A stretch of DNA of 64,000 nucleotides, taken from assembly GCA_009823505.1 (NCBI GenBank), contig VZQC01008874.1:550584-614583 (forward strand), written 5' to 3'. How positions within the stretch are numbered: the stretch's first letter is position 1; the number at the start of each line of letters is the position of its first letter. Source of the stretch: Rhizomys pruinosus (taxonomy: Eukaryota > Chordata > Mammalia > Rodentia > Spalacidae). Both the position numbers and the translations under genes were made by a program. The notes under the pieces are model-generated. The model was not told the DNA's origin. It did not search any database and was given only the letters and a program-made list of their open reading frames with translations. Shown piece by piece: positions 10,800 through 22,293 of this stretch.

Positions 10800-11218
10800 A
10801 TAGACTTGATTACTAAAAGACCTGAGAGTGTTATGGTAATGGAGATAGATAGCTGAAGAAGAATCTGGATCCTTCCTCTCTGCCCCCTGTGGTTACCCAG
10901 GATAGGAGACTTTCCCGTAAACTTTACCCAGGACCGAAGTCTTTGTTTCTCCAAGATGTAACATTTGTTATCTGTTAACCAGGATGCCACATTCCAGTGA
11001 CCTTTGTGTTTGCCTGTTACCTGTTTTACCAGTTATGTGTTTCATGCTCTGTGCTTGCATTTGTCAAAGGGGTATAAAAGGTCTGAGACACAGTCATCCT
11101 GCTGACCCCTGTATGTAGTGATCTTTGGGTTTAGCCCATGCTGGTGGGCTAGCCACTAGGCTGAAATAAACTCACCTAACTTTGGCTCTGATCTCATGAT
11201 TTCCCTGCGACAGTCTCC
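10800..11218 (+). mobile_element. Probable solo LTR (ERV-type)
   Basis: A TATA box in 'ggtataaaaggtctgag' (11071-11087) is followed about 90 bp later by AATAAA (11165-11170). This is the promoter-to-poly(A) spacing of a retroviral LTR. No primer binding site follows, so it looks like a solo or truncated LTR. The 5' boundary is uncertain. Confidence 0.5.
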
Positions 11219-11411
11219 CCGCCAGCTGTACTGGGATGGATGGACCAAGGAACCAGCCGAAGCCAGAATGTGGTTCTGTGAAGTCTCAGACAGAGAAATC
11301 CAGAAGCTTTGAAGTCACGAGAAGAGAAGGCTTAATCTAAGGGACTTCAGATGAACCACACAGACAGACTTTCTGCTTGTTTACCCGGCCACTCTGACAG
11401 CCTCTCCTCCC

Positions 11412-11510
11412 ACAAATATTTATCCAGCAAATGGTATGGAATGACCTCACCTGTGCCAAGCACTGTTTGGGGCCCAGGGGCAGTGATGGGGAACTAAGCA
11501 ACTTGTTTCA
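11412..11510 (-). mobile_element. Ancient L2-like 3' end
   Basis: 'acaaatatttatccagcaaa' and 'gtgccaagcactgtttgggg' match the reverse complement of the conserved 3' end of L2-type LINEs. Confidence 0.5.
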
Positions 11511-11547
11511 ACCTGACTTTCACCCCATCCCAATCCTCAGATGCTCA

Positions 11548-11698
11548 GCGCTGCTTCTGGGCACATCTGTTAGCACTTGGGAAGCAGAGGCAGGCAGATC
11601 TTTGTGAGTTCAAGGCCAGCCTGGTCTACAGAGTGAGTTCCAGGACAGCTGGATCTACAGGGAGACCCTGTTTCGAAAAGACAAAAAAAAAAAAAAAA
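11548..11698 (+). mobile_element. B1 SINE
   Basis: The head is altered ('gcttctgggcacatctgtta'). The remainder from 'agcacttgggaagcagagg' to the 17-A tail is intact. Confidence 0.88.
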
Positions 11699-11710
11699 AT
11701 ACTTATGTGA

Positions 11711-11943
11711 GGGCTGGAGAGATGGCTCAGCAGTTAAGAGCACCGACTGCTCTTGCAGAGGACCGGGTTTGAGTCCCAGCATCCACATGGCAGCTAAGAA
11801 CCGTCTTTAACTCCAGTTCCAGGGGAATCCGACTCCCTCTTCTGACCTCCAAGGCATTGCACCACACGGGTGCGCCAACCTACATGCAGACAGTACACTC
11901 ATACAAATAAAAAAGTAATAATAATTAAAATATTTTTAAAAAG
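11711..11943 (+). mobile_element. B2 SINE, young
   Basis: Near-consensus B2 with 'agagcaccgactgctcttgc' and 'gcattgcaccacacgggtgc'. It lies just after the B1 tail; 'aatacttatgtga' repeats on both sides. Confidence 0.95.
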
Positions 11944-12009
11944 AATACTTATGTGAGCAGTTGGATGATCCCTCTTACTCAGTTGAGAAAATAAGATCAA
12001 GAGTGGTTA

Positions 12010-12182
12010 GTGAGGGCAGTAAGATAGCTCAATGGGTAAAAGCACTTGCTACTAACCCTGATGATGTGGGTTCAATCCCCACATGATGAAAGGAAATAAC
12101 CAGCCAACTTCCACAAGTCTTCAGACCTCCATTCTCACACCTTGGCACACATATGTATGTGCAGACAGATGAAGTAAATCTA
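12010..12182 (+). mobile_element. B3 SINE
   Basis: 'gggcagtaagatagctcaat', 'cttgctactaaccctgatga' and 'tcttcagacctccattctca' follow the B3 layout, which differs from the local B2 body. Confidence 0.75.
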
Positions 12183-12240
12183 AAATATTTTTCCTTAATT
12201 TTTTATTGAGCCTTTTGTGCATTTCATACAATATTTCTTT

Positions 12241-12478
12241 TTTAAATATATTTTTAATTTTATTTATTTATTTTTCTATGTGTATGAATACACTGTCTGC
12301 ATGCAGGTCTGTGCGCCCATGTTATGCAATGCTGCAGAGGTCAGAAGAGGTTGTCGGATTCCCCTGGAACTGGAGTTAAAGATGGTTCTCAGCAGTCATG
12401 TGGGTGCTGGGAACCAAACCCAGGTCCTCTGCAAGAGCAGTCAGAGTTCTTAACTGCTAGGCCATCTCTCCAGCCCCC
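12241..12478 (-). mobile_element. B2 SINE, reverse
   Basis: Reverse B2 from a T-rich tail to 'ggccatctctccagccccc'. The sequence 'atacaatatttctt' is found at both flanks. Confidence 0.94.
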
Positions 12479-12690
12479 ATACAATATTTCTTAATCAAGA
12501 TTATGCCCTTCCTCCAATCCATGCACCACCCCCTACTCATGCATTCTGCCTTACATGTTAAGTACTGTCTTGCATCTTTTTCTCAAGTCTTTTTTTTTAA
12601 CTTTTTTTGATGCAGAAGTTTACTGTTTGGGTAAATTCTTTAAGCAAGACTTTTTGCTGCTGTTGTTCCCTTTAAATTGTTTTTTCTCCA

Positions 12691-13349
12691 AAAAGTTCTG
12701 GGATCACCACCTCCATCTCAGCTTCTTGAGTACTGGGATCATCAGCTCCGTCTCAGCTTCTTTTTTTTTTTAATTATTTTATTTATTTTTTATGTGTATG
12801 AATGTACTGTCTACGTGTAGGTTTCTGCACCCATGTCGTGCAATGCCCCGGAGGTCAGAAGAGGGTGTCGGATTCCCCTGGAACTGGAGTTAAAGATGGT
12901 TCTCAGCCATCATGTGGGTGCTGGGGATCGAACCCGGGTCTTCTGCAAGAGCAGTTGGTGCTCTTAACCGGTAGGCCATCTCTCCAGCCCCATCTCACCT
13001 TCTTGAATACTGGGATCATCAGCTCCATCTCAGCTTCTTGAGTCCTGGGATCACCAGCTCCATCTTAGAATCTTGAGTGCTGGCATCATGGGCTCCATCT
13101 CAGCATCTTGAGTGCTGGGATCGCCAGCTCCATCTCTGCATCTTTAGTCCTAGGATCCCAGGCTCCATCTAAGCGTCTTGAGTCCTGGGATCACCTGCTC
13201 CATCTCAACATCTTGAGTACTAGGATCACGGGCTCCTTCTCGATGACTTGAGTCCTGGGATCACATGTTTCATCTCAGCATCTTGAGTGCTGGGATCACA
13301 GGCTCCATCTTGATGTCTTGAGTGCCGGGGATCATGGGCCCCATCTCAG
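12691..13349 (+). repeat. 35-bp minisatellite interrupted by a B2
   Basis: About 12 direct units of 35 bp with the core 'catctcagcatcttgagt' then 'ctgggatcac'. Unit starts run at 12711, 12746, then 13023 and every 35 bp to 13303, with one 36-bp unit before the end. A reverse B2 (12763-12989) splits one unit. The unit resembles part of a reverse B1/7SL sequence ('gagtgctgggattaaagg'), so a SINE fragment may have seeded it. Confidence 0.93.
12763..12989 (-). mobile_element. B2 SINE inserted in the minisatellite
   Basis: Full reverse B2 with a T-rich tail. The minisatellite phase is resumed after it with a short repeat of the target ('ccgtctcagcttctt' against 'ccatctcaccttctt'). Confidence 0.93.
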
Positions 13350-13391
13350 TATAAAATATTTTTTAAAGAAAAAGAAGAAAGAAAAACCCTC

Positions 13392-13531
13392 AGCCTGGCG
13401 TGGTGGCACATGCCTTTAATCCCAGCACTCTGGAGGCACAGGCAGGCAGATTTCTGTGAGTTCAAGGCCAGCGTGGTCTACAGGGCAAGTTCCAGGCCAG
13501 CTGGGGCTGTCTCAAAAAGCCAAAAAAAAAA
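13392..13531 (+). mobile_element. B1 SINE
   Basis: 'cagcctggcgtggtggcaca' to 'gtctcaaaaagcc' and an A tail. The 'tacagggagaccct' block is deleted near the 3' end. Confidence 0.9.
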
Positions 13532-13544
13532 GCCTTCATATGCA

Positions 13545-14198
13545 CAGGACTGGATGCAACAAGAAGCAGAAGCAAAGCCTGCTCCCTAAGTTGTCCTCTT
13601 GGCTATCTCTTCTGGTATTATATTTTATTTGCTCTTAGATTTCTCTCGTTTACATGTACTTATAATACAGGGGTGACTCCACTCCCTTCATGCCTTTGGG
13701 TCCCTGGTTGTTAGGTTCTTGGGCATAATTTTTCTCATCCTTGTGTTTTATTGTATGATTTTAAGAAAAAGCCTTTTTTCTTAAATTGCTTTTTATTAAA
13801 TAAACACATTTTCTAACTACTGTGTTATTTTTATGTTCCATTACCTTTTTTATCTGAAGGTCATGTTAGTTGTTCCTGGCAAGTCATTCCAGAACACTTG
13901 GAGATGTCTGCTGGAGAATTTACAATGCCTGTACTAACTGCTTCAGGTCTGTGATCACCACTCTACCAAGAAAGGGGCCATATGAACTCTGCATCCTTCA
14001 TCTCTAGAAGACAATAAAAATAAAACAATATAAAATCCACTAGCTCCATTTATGTAAAACCTCATTGAGCTTAATCAAAATATTGGAAAATAAAGTTGTG
14101 CTTTCACCCACAGTAGAGTTCCTTCCCTCTGATAGTCGAGTTAGCTGGAACTGTAGCCACAGTGGAGTCACGGTAAGTGGAACAGCAGGAAAGGAGGG
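13545..14198. other. Unique DNA
   Basis: No repeat or exon is recognised. The reverse frame overlapping 14040-14234 crosses the LTR boundary and is not credible. Confidence 0.35.
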
Positions 14199-14553
14199 TG
14201 TATTAGTCAGTTTTCTGTTGCTGTGATAAAACACCAGACCAAGGAACTTATAAAAGGAAAAGTTTGTTTGAGCTTATGATTGGCAGTTCCAGGGAATTAG
14301 TCCATTGTGGCGGGAGGCATGGCGGCTGGATCTGGAGCAGCAAACCGAGGGTTACATCTCGCAAAAAGCACAGGAAGCAGAGAGGACAACTGTAGACCAC
14401 AGAGGCTTGTTAAAACTCACTAAGCCTGCCCCCAGTGACACACTTCCCCCAGCATGGCCACACCTTCTAAGACCTCCAAAAACAGCGCCACCAACTGGAG
14501 ACAAATGTCTGAATACTTACAGCCTATGCGGGACACTCATGCAAACCACCACA
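14199..14553 (-). mobile_element. LTR, MaLR/ORR1-like, reverse
   Basis: Begins TG with 'tgtattagtcagttttctgt', then 'tgctgtgataaaacaccaga', and ends near 'gcaaaccaccaca'. Reading in reverse gives a TG...CA unit of about 355 bp with 'cagttggtggcgctgttttt', typical of rodent MaLR LTRs. The open frame at 14305-14595 is its chance translation. Confidence 0.65.
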
Positions 14554-15150
14554 GAGGGGAAAGCAGGTTCAGTTTTCAGTTTCAAGCAGTGCTGAAGATG
14601 TTGCTAAAAATATGGCTTTCTAATGAGTGAATTTGGTATTATAGATTATACAAGGGAAAGGGAAACGAGAAGGAAAGATACAACTACTAAGATAGAAAAT
14701 AGTTAAGACTCTACTGCTGCTCTGTGCACTGAAGGTCATGAATATCCTTAAGCTGTTTTGCTTACCTTCACATCTAATTACTGATGATATTTATTTTAAT
14801 AATTATAGTGTGGAAAGGTTTTTCTTAAAGTGAACATTTTATGACTCCTATATTTATCTGTGTTATTAGCTTGTCTGAGCTTAGCTATGGTTAGAGCCTG
14901 TCTTAGCCAAGTTTATTGATTATTCCAGTTTATTTGCCAACAGTGTAAGAAGCACTCATTTTAAACTAAAGTGCATCCCAATCCTTAGACACAGTCCTGC
15001 CTCTGGATCATAAAATCCGATCAATAGAATGAGCCAAACCCAAGGTTAACTCTTATCTTGTAACCAAGTTCATTCCAATTGATTAAACTTGTGTTTTCGC
15101 CTTATTATGGAGAACAAAAGGACCTCCACAGTGCTATAAAAACAAAGGCA
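14554..15150. other. Unique DNA
   Basis: About 600 bp without recognised features. Confidence 0.35.
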
Positions 15151-15151
15151 T

Positions 15152-15401
15152 GGGGCTGGAGGGATGGCCTAGCGGTTAAGAGCACCGACTGCTCTTGCAG
15201 AGGACCTGGGTTAGATCCCCAGCATCCACATGGTGGCTGAGAACCGCCTGAAACTCCAATTCCAGGAGAACTCCAGTTCCAGGGGAATCCGACGCCCTCT
15301 TCTGACCTCCGTGGCATTGCATGACACGGGTGCACAGACCTGCATGCAGACAGTACATTCATACACATACAGAAATAAATAAAATTAAAAAAAAAAAACA
15401 A
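15152..15401 (+). mobile_element. B2 SINE, long-body subfamily, young
   Basis: Carries the duplicated block ('ctccaattccaggagaa' then 'ctccagttccagggg'). 'aaaacaaaggcat' is repeated at both flanks. The reverse frames here are SINE translations. Confidence 0.95.
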
Positions 15402-15414
15402 AAAACAAAGGCAT

Positions 15415-16038
15415 CATACATAACTTGTTTGTGAACCTTTGTAATATCAGTTGATTTATATAATTTTTATTTCCAATTTCTTTCCAAATATAACATGTCT
15501 GCTTTTATATATTTTTCCTGAGTAATGGAAGATTTTTTTCAAATACAAGAAATTATTAGTGTTTTCTAAAAATATTGGAAAAGTAAGAGAAATGAGAGTA
15601 AATAAATTACACATGAAAAGTCACAGATTTTTATAAAATCAGAGAGTGATAAAGTGAAAGGATTTTATAGGAATTAATTTGTTAATAGGAAATATGAATT
15701 TATAAAAATGACTAGAGAAGTATCTTATTTATTCCTTGTGAGATTTTTATATCACTCATGATATATTTCTCATGACACACAAGAACCAGCATTAGGGTAA
15801 TATAACTTAAAATAAAACCCAACTAAGAACAGAATTATGTTTTTCCAGGACAAAGGAAGGTCAATTTTAATAAATTAAACAATAAAACACAATAAAAGAG
15901 AACAAAATTAATTGTTTCTTCCTAGAAAAGGAGGATCAATTCTATCCTCACCGATCTGACATTATCAACTTCCTTTCGCAAGTTCGTTTTGTCATTAATT
16001 GTTAATTCTTCTTATTTCTTGGATTTACAATGTGATGA
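15415..16038. other. AT-rich unique DNA
   Basis: No repeat or gene signal is seen. Confidence 0.35.
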
Positions 16039-16040
16039 CA

Positions 16041-16228
16041 GGCCATCGGTGGTGGCATGCGCTCTTAATACCAGCAGTTAGGAGACAAGGAGGCCAGGGC
16101 AAGAGTCACTATGATTCTAAGGCCAGTCGGCTCTGTCTTATAAACGTTCTGCAGTTCCTGGCGGACAAGTCTTGGGGCTCTACCAAGAAACCCTGTCTCA
16201 AGAAGACAAAAAAAAAAAAAAAAAAAAA
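16041..16228 (+). mobile_element. Diverged B1 SINE
   Basis: 'catcggtggtggcatgcgct' and 'agaaaccctgtctcaagaag' mark head and tail. The middle holds an unusual 'aaacgttctgcagttcctgg' stretch, then about 20 A. Confidence 0.75.
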
Positions 16229-16239
16229 GAATTTCATAC

Positions 16240-16712
16240 ATATATATATAATGTGTTTTGATCAAATCCACCCCCATCCTCTCCTCTCCAATTCCTTTCA
16301 TCTCCCTCTTCCCATAATTTTTCCCTCCCAACCTAATGTGCCCTTTTCTTAACCCACTGAGTCCATTTAGTCCTTCCAGTATGTGCCTGGGTATAGGACA
16401 ATTACTGGAGCATGCATAGCCTCCTAGGGACAACATCCATGAAGAAAACTGACTGTCCCTCTCCCAGCAGCCATCAATTGCTAACATCTCCTAAACTAGG
16501 GGCAGGACTTTGTGAGCCTTCACCCCATCCGTGTTGAGATTATGGCTGGCTTGGTCTTACAAAGGTCTTATGCTTTCAGTCACATCCACTGTGAGTTCAT
16601 GTGTGCACCTCCCCTGTCATGCCTGGAAAAATACTATGTCACAGCAGTCATCTACTACTACTGGCTGTTAAATCTTTCTGCCCCCTCTTCTATGATGATC
16701 CCTGAAACACTA
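16240..16712 (-). mobile_element. L1 3' UTR fragment, reverse (Lx-like)
   Basis: Reverse-strand L1 3' UTR landmarks in order: pyrimidine-rich 'cccccatcctctcctctcc', 'cccactgagtccatttagt', 'gtccctctcccagcagccat', 'aatctttctgccccctcttc'. The open frames on both strands are not genes. Confidence 0.75.
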
Positions 16713-17130
16713 CATACTTGACCCACAGAACATGGAGAAATCAAACTAGTACTGATTTGGCAAAATATGATACAATAATGGAATGAATATTATAGGAGTA
16801 ACCAGGCACTTTCAGTTGGCTTTAAGCTCCACTCCACAAGACAGAACTGGTACTCAGGTATTTTTAACTGGGACAAGAACTGGTGGCTATAATCTTATAG
16901 CTCCTATGGGAGAAGCTACTTCTAATATACTACTAAATGGTCATAGTATTAAACAACTCCTTAAGTGCTTATCTTCATATCCACAGATAAACACATATCT
17001 AATCCCTTCTCATAGAAGCTTCTTTTTGCAGTAGATGGCAACTGATAGAGAGAGACTAAGAGACTATGGAATGCTCATCCTTAAATGAGACATCTATGTC
17101 ACACTCCATTTCTTGAGTTCTTAATTGCAC
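16713..17130. mobile_element. Possible further L1-related 3' sequence
   Basis: 'gagactatggaatgctcatc' and 'aaatgagacatctatgtcac' resemble a rodent L1 3' UTR module in forward orientation. The rest is not recognised. Confidence 0.3.
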
Positions 17131-17286
17131 CAATCTAGTTTTAGTTAATTAGTAATTTAATTCACTTTCTCTGAAGAGATTTGCAGATGTAGTAAGTATA
17201 TTCAGTTTGCCTTCTAGTAATATATCCAGGTTCTGCATTCAAGGATCAATCAACCAAGGAGAGAAAATATCTAAAAAGTTTTGTCT

Positions 17287-17510
17287 GGGCCTGGAGATAT
17301 GGCTCAGCAGTTAAAAGGACTGAATACTCTTGCAGAGGACTAGGGTTCAATTCCCAGAACCAACATGGCAGCTAACAATCATATATAACTCCATTTCCAA
17401 GGGATCGAATGCCTTCTTCTGAACTCTGGAGGGCATTACATGACACAGGTATACTTAAACACATGCAGGCAATACACTCATAAACTAAAAATAATAAGTA
17501 AATTTAAATT
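17287..17510 (+). mobile_element. B2 SINE, older
   Basis: 'ggcctggagatatggctcag' through 'gcattacatgacacaggtat', with an AT-rich tail. Confidence 0.85.
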
Positions 17511-17529
17511 TTTTATTTTTAAAGTTGAG

Positions 17530-17683
17530 CCAGGCGTGATGGCATATGCCTTTAATCCTAACACTCAGGAGGCAGAGGCAAGCCGATCTCTATGAGTTCA
17601 AGGCCAGCCTGGTCTACACAGTGAGCTCCAGGCCAGTTGGAACTAAAGGGAGACCCTGTCTCAAAAATACCAAAAAAAAAATT
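17530..17683 (+). mobile_element. B1 SINE
   Basis: 'gccaggcgtgatggcatatg' to 'gtctcaaaaataccaaaaaa'. Complete. Confidence 0.92.
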
Positions 17684-17933
17684 TAAGTTTTTTTTCTATA
17701 CTGAAATGTACAGACTTTTTACTTGTCATTATTTTCTAAGCAAGGATATACATAAGTTATATGCAAATATCATACTATTTTATATTAAAGACTTAAGCAG
17801 TCATATAATTTTGCAACCCTATCCTGAAACCAATACTTTAAGGATATTGAGATAAACTATTGTATTTTTAGCTCTAAACAGTCTTATAAGAAATATATGA
17901 TTTCTTTTTTAATTTTAAAAAATTATTTTTATG

Positions 17934-18063
17934 CCAGGCCTTTAATCCCAGCACTTTTAAGGCAAGACAGATGGATCTCTGTGAGATTAAGGCCAGCCTG
18001 ATCTACATAGAGGGTTCCAGGACTGCTGGAGCTTCGGGGAGACCATTTCTCAAAAAAAAAAAA
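17934..18063 (+). mobile_element. B1 SINE with head deletion
   Basis: 'gccaggcctttaatcccagc' lacks the 'gtggtggcgcatg' segment. It ends in an 11-A run. Confidence 0.85.
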
Positions 18064-18065
18064 TT

Positions 18066-18294
18066 ATCTTTATTTTTATTTACCTTATTTACCTTTATGT
18101 GCTTGAATGTTTTGCCTGCATGTAGGTAAGTGCACCACATATGCGCAATCCTCAAGAAGGCCAGAAGAGAGTATGATACCCTAGAAATGGAGTTATGGAT
18201 GGCTGTTAGCCACACTGTAGGTGTTAGGAACTAAACCCAATTCCTGTGGAAGAACAGCCAGTGCTCTTAACCACTGAGCCATCTCTCCAGACCC
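18066..18294 (-). mobile_element. B2 SINE, reverse, older
   Basis: Reverse B2 ending 'gagccatctctccaga', directly following the preceding B1 tail. Confidence 0.85.
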
Positions 18295-18504
18295 TCTTTT
18301 TATTTTTTTTAAACCAAATTAATTCCAATTCCAACCTTTCATCACACAGACTAGCAGGGAATGCAACTTAGATCCACAGATATCTTCCCCATCTTTCGTT
18401 AATTTAATATGTTCTCCTTTAATATTTTAACTCAGGCCATTTACCCATAAGGAAAATAATTCTCCTTAGACCATGTCAAAACCGAATATGAGAGTGCACA
18501 GAGC
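18295..18504. other. Native left flank of the L1 and duplication
   Basis: Unique sequence that has no counterpart before copy B. It fixes 18.5 kb as the native left side of the duplicated block. Confidence 0.5.
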
Positions 18505-18859
18505 TTAGATCAGGGATTTCCCAGGACCGCCTGAAGCACAGAGTACTTGGCTAAGTGAGGCAAATTGCCCACCCCCCCAAAACTGGAATTGCTGAGGGAG
18601 TGTCCAAATGGATTCTTTGGAGAACCTTCAGAACAGAAAGGGAAGAATGAGTTAGACTTCCAATATATAAACAAAATTGAAAGCCTAAAACATAAACAAG
18701 TCAACACTTCATAAACAAGGAGAAAAACAAACAAACAACAAAGGCATCTGAAGGAGGCAATCAAAGCAAGCCTTCAACAGAGTGAAGAGGCATTTGGGAT
18801 TCACATTGGAATACAGACAAAGAGAAACCCACAAGCCAGGGACACTACAAAGGGACAAC
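18505..18859 (+). mobile_element. L1 copy A, 5' region
   Basis: GC-richer start ('cccaggaccgcctgaagcac') and then an A-rich leader running into the ORF1 start. Copy B matches only from about 18566 ('cccccaaaactgg') onward. The exact 5' end of the L1 is not certain. Confidence 0.7.
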
Positions 18860-19920
18860 ATGGGAAAGGTGCAGGATAATTCCACACCAAGCTCTACCAA
18901 CCCTGTGGGAGATTCCTACAGTGGGATCCCTCTGGGGATGGCCCAGGACACAGATCTTAGAGGAACAATTATAGAAATATTCAAAGAAATTAAAGAATAT
19001 AAAGAACAAGTCCGAGAACTAAGAAAAGAGGATGAAAAAATCAAGAAGGATCTAGAGGGAGAGAATGACAAACACTGGAAGGAAGTGGAAACACTGAAAA
19101 AGGAAACCAACCAACAAAGCAAGGAGCTACAGGAAGAGATTGAGAAGCTCCAAAAAGAAGTGAAAATACTAAAGAGATCACAAGATGAAATGAAAAAGGA
19201 AATCAAACACTTATCCAATCAAGAGGAAAGGAATGGAAAAAGCCTCAGAAGTAGAATGGAGGAAGCAGAACAAAGAATATATCAGACCTAGAAGTACACG
19301 AACACTAAAACCTCAAGTAAAGATTATGAAAAATTTAAAAATACAACAAACGTGGAACAACCAGGAATTGTGGGACACTATGAAAAGATAAACCTCTGAC
19401 ATCATAGAGGATAGAGGAAGGAGAAGAATCCCAAGAGAATGGTATTGTCAGATCTTCAACAGAATAATAGATGAAAAATTTCCCCAAACTAAAAAAAAAA
19501 AAACCAATACAAATCAAGAAGCACATTGAATTCCAAACAGACAAGATCAGAAAAGAACTCCCCCATGCCAATCATATTTAAAATACTAGATGCCCAAAAC
19601 AAAGACAAAATTCTGAAAGCCCACGAGAGAAAACAAGTTACTAGGGGAACCTATCAGAATTAAAAACTGACTTCTCAGTACAAATTATGGAAAGCAAGAA
19701 TAATGTGGAGCAAAGCATTCCAGTGTTAAAGGACTATGATCCAACCCAGGTTATATACCGCAAAAATGTCAATTATAGTTGAAGGAGAGAGAAAACATCT
19801 TCATAAACTAAAACAGATGATAGAATACATGTCCAGAAAAACCAACCTCAGAATAATAAGCCATTCAAAGGACCAAGAAAGGAGCAACTATCCCCAGGCA
19901 ACTGAAAAGAGAAATTAATT
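18860..19920 (+). pseudogene. L1 ORF1 (RNA-binding chaperone), broken, copy A
   Basis: L1 ORF1 encodes the coiled-coil, RNA-binding protein of the L1 ribonucleoprotein. The natural ATG is at 18860 (protein starts MGKVQDNS); the open frame upstream to 18782 is leader. The first 144 codons, to 19291, are open and include a Lys/Glu-rich coiled coil (about residues 40-135). After that, frame changes and stops occur repeatedly. C-terminal landmarks remain in pieces: 'aaagaactcccccatgcc', 'tcccagtgttaaa'-like sequence, and a MSIIVEGERK segment at about 19763-19792. Many breaks are one-base indels that differ from copy B, so some may be sequencing errors rather than real mutations. Confidence 0.85.
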
Positions 19921-20009
19921 AAAGCATAACTGCAAAGTAAGAAACCTAGACCAAAAATGCAAATGGATATAAGTGAAAAGGAAGCGCACACACATCTTTC
20001 AGTTTTCTA

Positions 20010-22289
20010 ACGTTAAATATTAATGACTCTAAATTCCCAATCAAAAAGACATAGACTGGGGATTGGATTAGGAAAACAGAACCTATCGTATGCTGTCCAC
20101 AAGAACACATCTTAACTTCAGGACAGGCACCAACATTAAAGGATGAAAGAAAAAAAATATTCCCAGCAAATGGTTACCAAAAAAAATGCAGGTGTTGTAT
20201 TTAATATCAGACAAAAGATTCAAAGTAAAAGAAATCCGAAGAGACAAAGACGGCCATTACATTTTTATCAAAGGAAACAATTGAACCATGAAGATTTCAC
20301 AGTCATGAATATATGTGTACCAAACTCTGGTGCACCAAACTTCATAAAGACAATTCTCCAGACTTCAGGCACAGATTAACCCAACACACTAATAGTAGGG
20401 GCTTCAATACCCGACAGAAGCCCTTTGGAAAACTGGACAAAGATAAACAGAGAGACATCTGAACTGAATTGATCTGTGATACAACCAAAAGGACCTCACA
20501 GACATCTACCAAATTTCCACCCAAATACCAGAGAAATACACTTTCTACTCAGTGCCCCGCAGAACATTTTCCAAAATCAACACATACTGGGACACAAAAA
20601 CCTCCACAAATACACAAAAGATTGAAATATTTCATGCATTCTATCAGACCCACAGTGCAATAAAGCTCAATATCAACACCCAGGATAAGCCCTACTATGT
20701 ACAAAAGCAATGGAGCTAAACAACACCCTCCTGAATAATGAATGGTCAGAAGAAAAAGAAATAAAGAAAGAATAAATAAACAGCATTCATTCGGAGCTGG
20801 GCGGTGGTGGCAATGCCTTTAATCCTAGCACTTGGGAGGCAAAGGCAGGGGATCTTTGTGAGTTCAAATGACGGCCTGTGGTCTACAGAGTGAGTTCCAG
20901 ACAAGCTGGAGCTACAAGGAAACCTTGTCTCGAAAAACACAAAAAAAAAAAAAAAAAAAGCATTCTTGGAACTGAATGACAATGATAAACACACACCAAA
21001 ACTATGGACACTTTAAAAGCAATCCTAAGGGAAATTTATAGCCCTGGATGCCTACATTAGAAAACAGAAAGAGCACAATGAACGATCTAACACTGCAGCT
21101 AAAACACTTGAGAGACAAACAACAAATGAATCCTAAATGCAACAGACAAGAAAAAATAACAAAAATCAGAGCAGAAATCAATGAAATAGAAACAAAGAAA
21201 ACAATACCAAAAAAAAAAAATCAATGAATACACAAAGTTGGTTCTTTGAGAGAATAACAAGATAGACAGACAGTTAACCAAAATTCAAGAACACACTCTG
21301 AATCAATAGAATCGTGATGAAAGGGAAATATCACAACAGACAATGAAAAGATCCGACAATCATATGGGAATACTTCAAAAACCTATACTCTATCAAGTTT
21401 GAAAACCTAGAAGAAATGGATGAATATCTGAAATCATGGAATCACCAAAGCTCAACACGAAGAGATCGACAGCTTTAAACAGACCCCATAATATATGAAG
21501 AAATGAAAGATATAATAAAAAATCTCCCAACTAAAAAAGCCCAGGCCCAGATGGTTTCACGGCAGAATTCTATAAAACGTTCAAAAAGATTACAACCATT
21601 ATTACTCAATTGTTCAGAAGGATACAGAGGAAATTCTTCCAAATTCCTTCTATGAATCCAGCATCACTCTAATACCAAAACCAGCAAAAGGAACGAAAGA
21701 TATAGACCCATCTCCTTATGAACACAGATGCAAAAATTCTCACAAAATACTTGCAAACTGCATACAGACCCACATCAAGTAAGATCATCCATCATGACCA
21801 AGTTGAACTCATACCAGAGATGCAGGGATGGTTCAAACATATGAAAATCATAAATATTATAAACCACATAAATTGACTGAAACAAAAACCACATAACATC
21901 TCAATTGACTCAGAAAAAGCCTTGACAAAAACACAGCATCCCTTCATGCTTAAAGTCCTAGAGGGAATTGGATTGGAGGGATCATTCCTCATGTAATTCA
22001 AAGCCAAGCCATATACAGGAAACTCGCAGCCAACATCATCCTGAATAGGAGAGACAGAAACTCTTCTCTTAAAATAGGAACCAGCAAGGCTGGCCCCTGT
22101 CACAACTCCTCTTCAATATGAGTGCTTGAAACACTATGCTAGGGCAATAATAAGAGAAAGGAAATTTAAGGAAGTAAGTACTAATTGGAAAAGGAGGGAA
22201 GGAGTCAAGCTAAGTTTTGCTGAGATATGATTGTTTACCTAAGGGATGCTAAAACTCCACCAGAAAACTCTAGAAACGATTAAGAGTTT
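20010..22289 (+). pseudogene. L1 ORF2 part 1 (endonuclease and RT N-half), copy A
   Basis: ORF2 supplies the apurinic-type endonuclease and reverse transcriptase of L1. Remnants appear in order: an endonuclease start with 'ccaatcaaaaagacatagac' (PIKRHR-type), 'ctgtccacaagaacacatct' (QETH motif, now off frame), 'tatgtgtaccaaactctggt' (YxPNSG), a B1 insertion, a linker, then RT blocks including 'cccagatggtttcacggcag' (PDGFTAEF). The RT catalytic F-A-D-D box lies at about 22213-22235 and is frameshifted. Stops occur throughout. The part ends at the 3.6-kb insert. Confidence 0.88.
20789..20958 (+). mobile_element. B1 SINE nested in L1 ORF2, copy A
   Basis: B1 with A tail inserted in the ORF2 linker. 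The L1 sequence 'agcattc' is found on both sides. Some internal bases look inserted or lost ('gcaggggatctt', 'caaatgacggcctgtgg'). Confidence 0.9.
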
Positions 22290-22293
22290 AGAA

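Noticed and set aside
12691..13349. CRISPR-like array of 35-bp repeats
   Set aside because: Units are contiguous without spacers and lie in mammalian DNA; this is a minisatellite.
14305..14595. 96-residue open frame on the + strand
   Set aside because: It is the chance translation of a reverse LTR and recurs wherever that LTR family occurs.
16065..16487. 140-residue open frame on the - strand
   Set aside because: It covers a B1 and a reverse L1 3' UTR; no protein family is involved.
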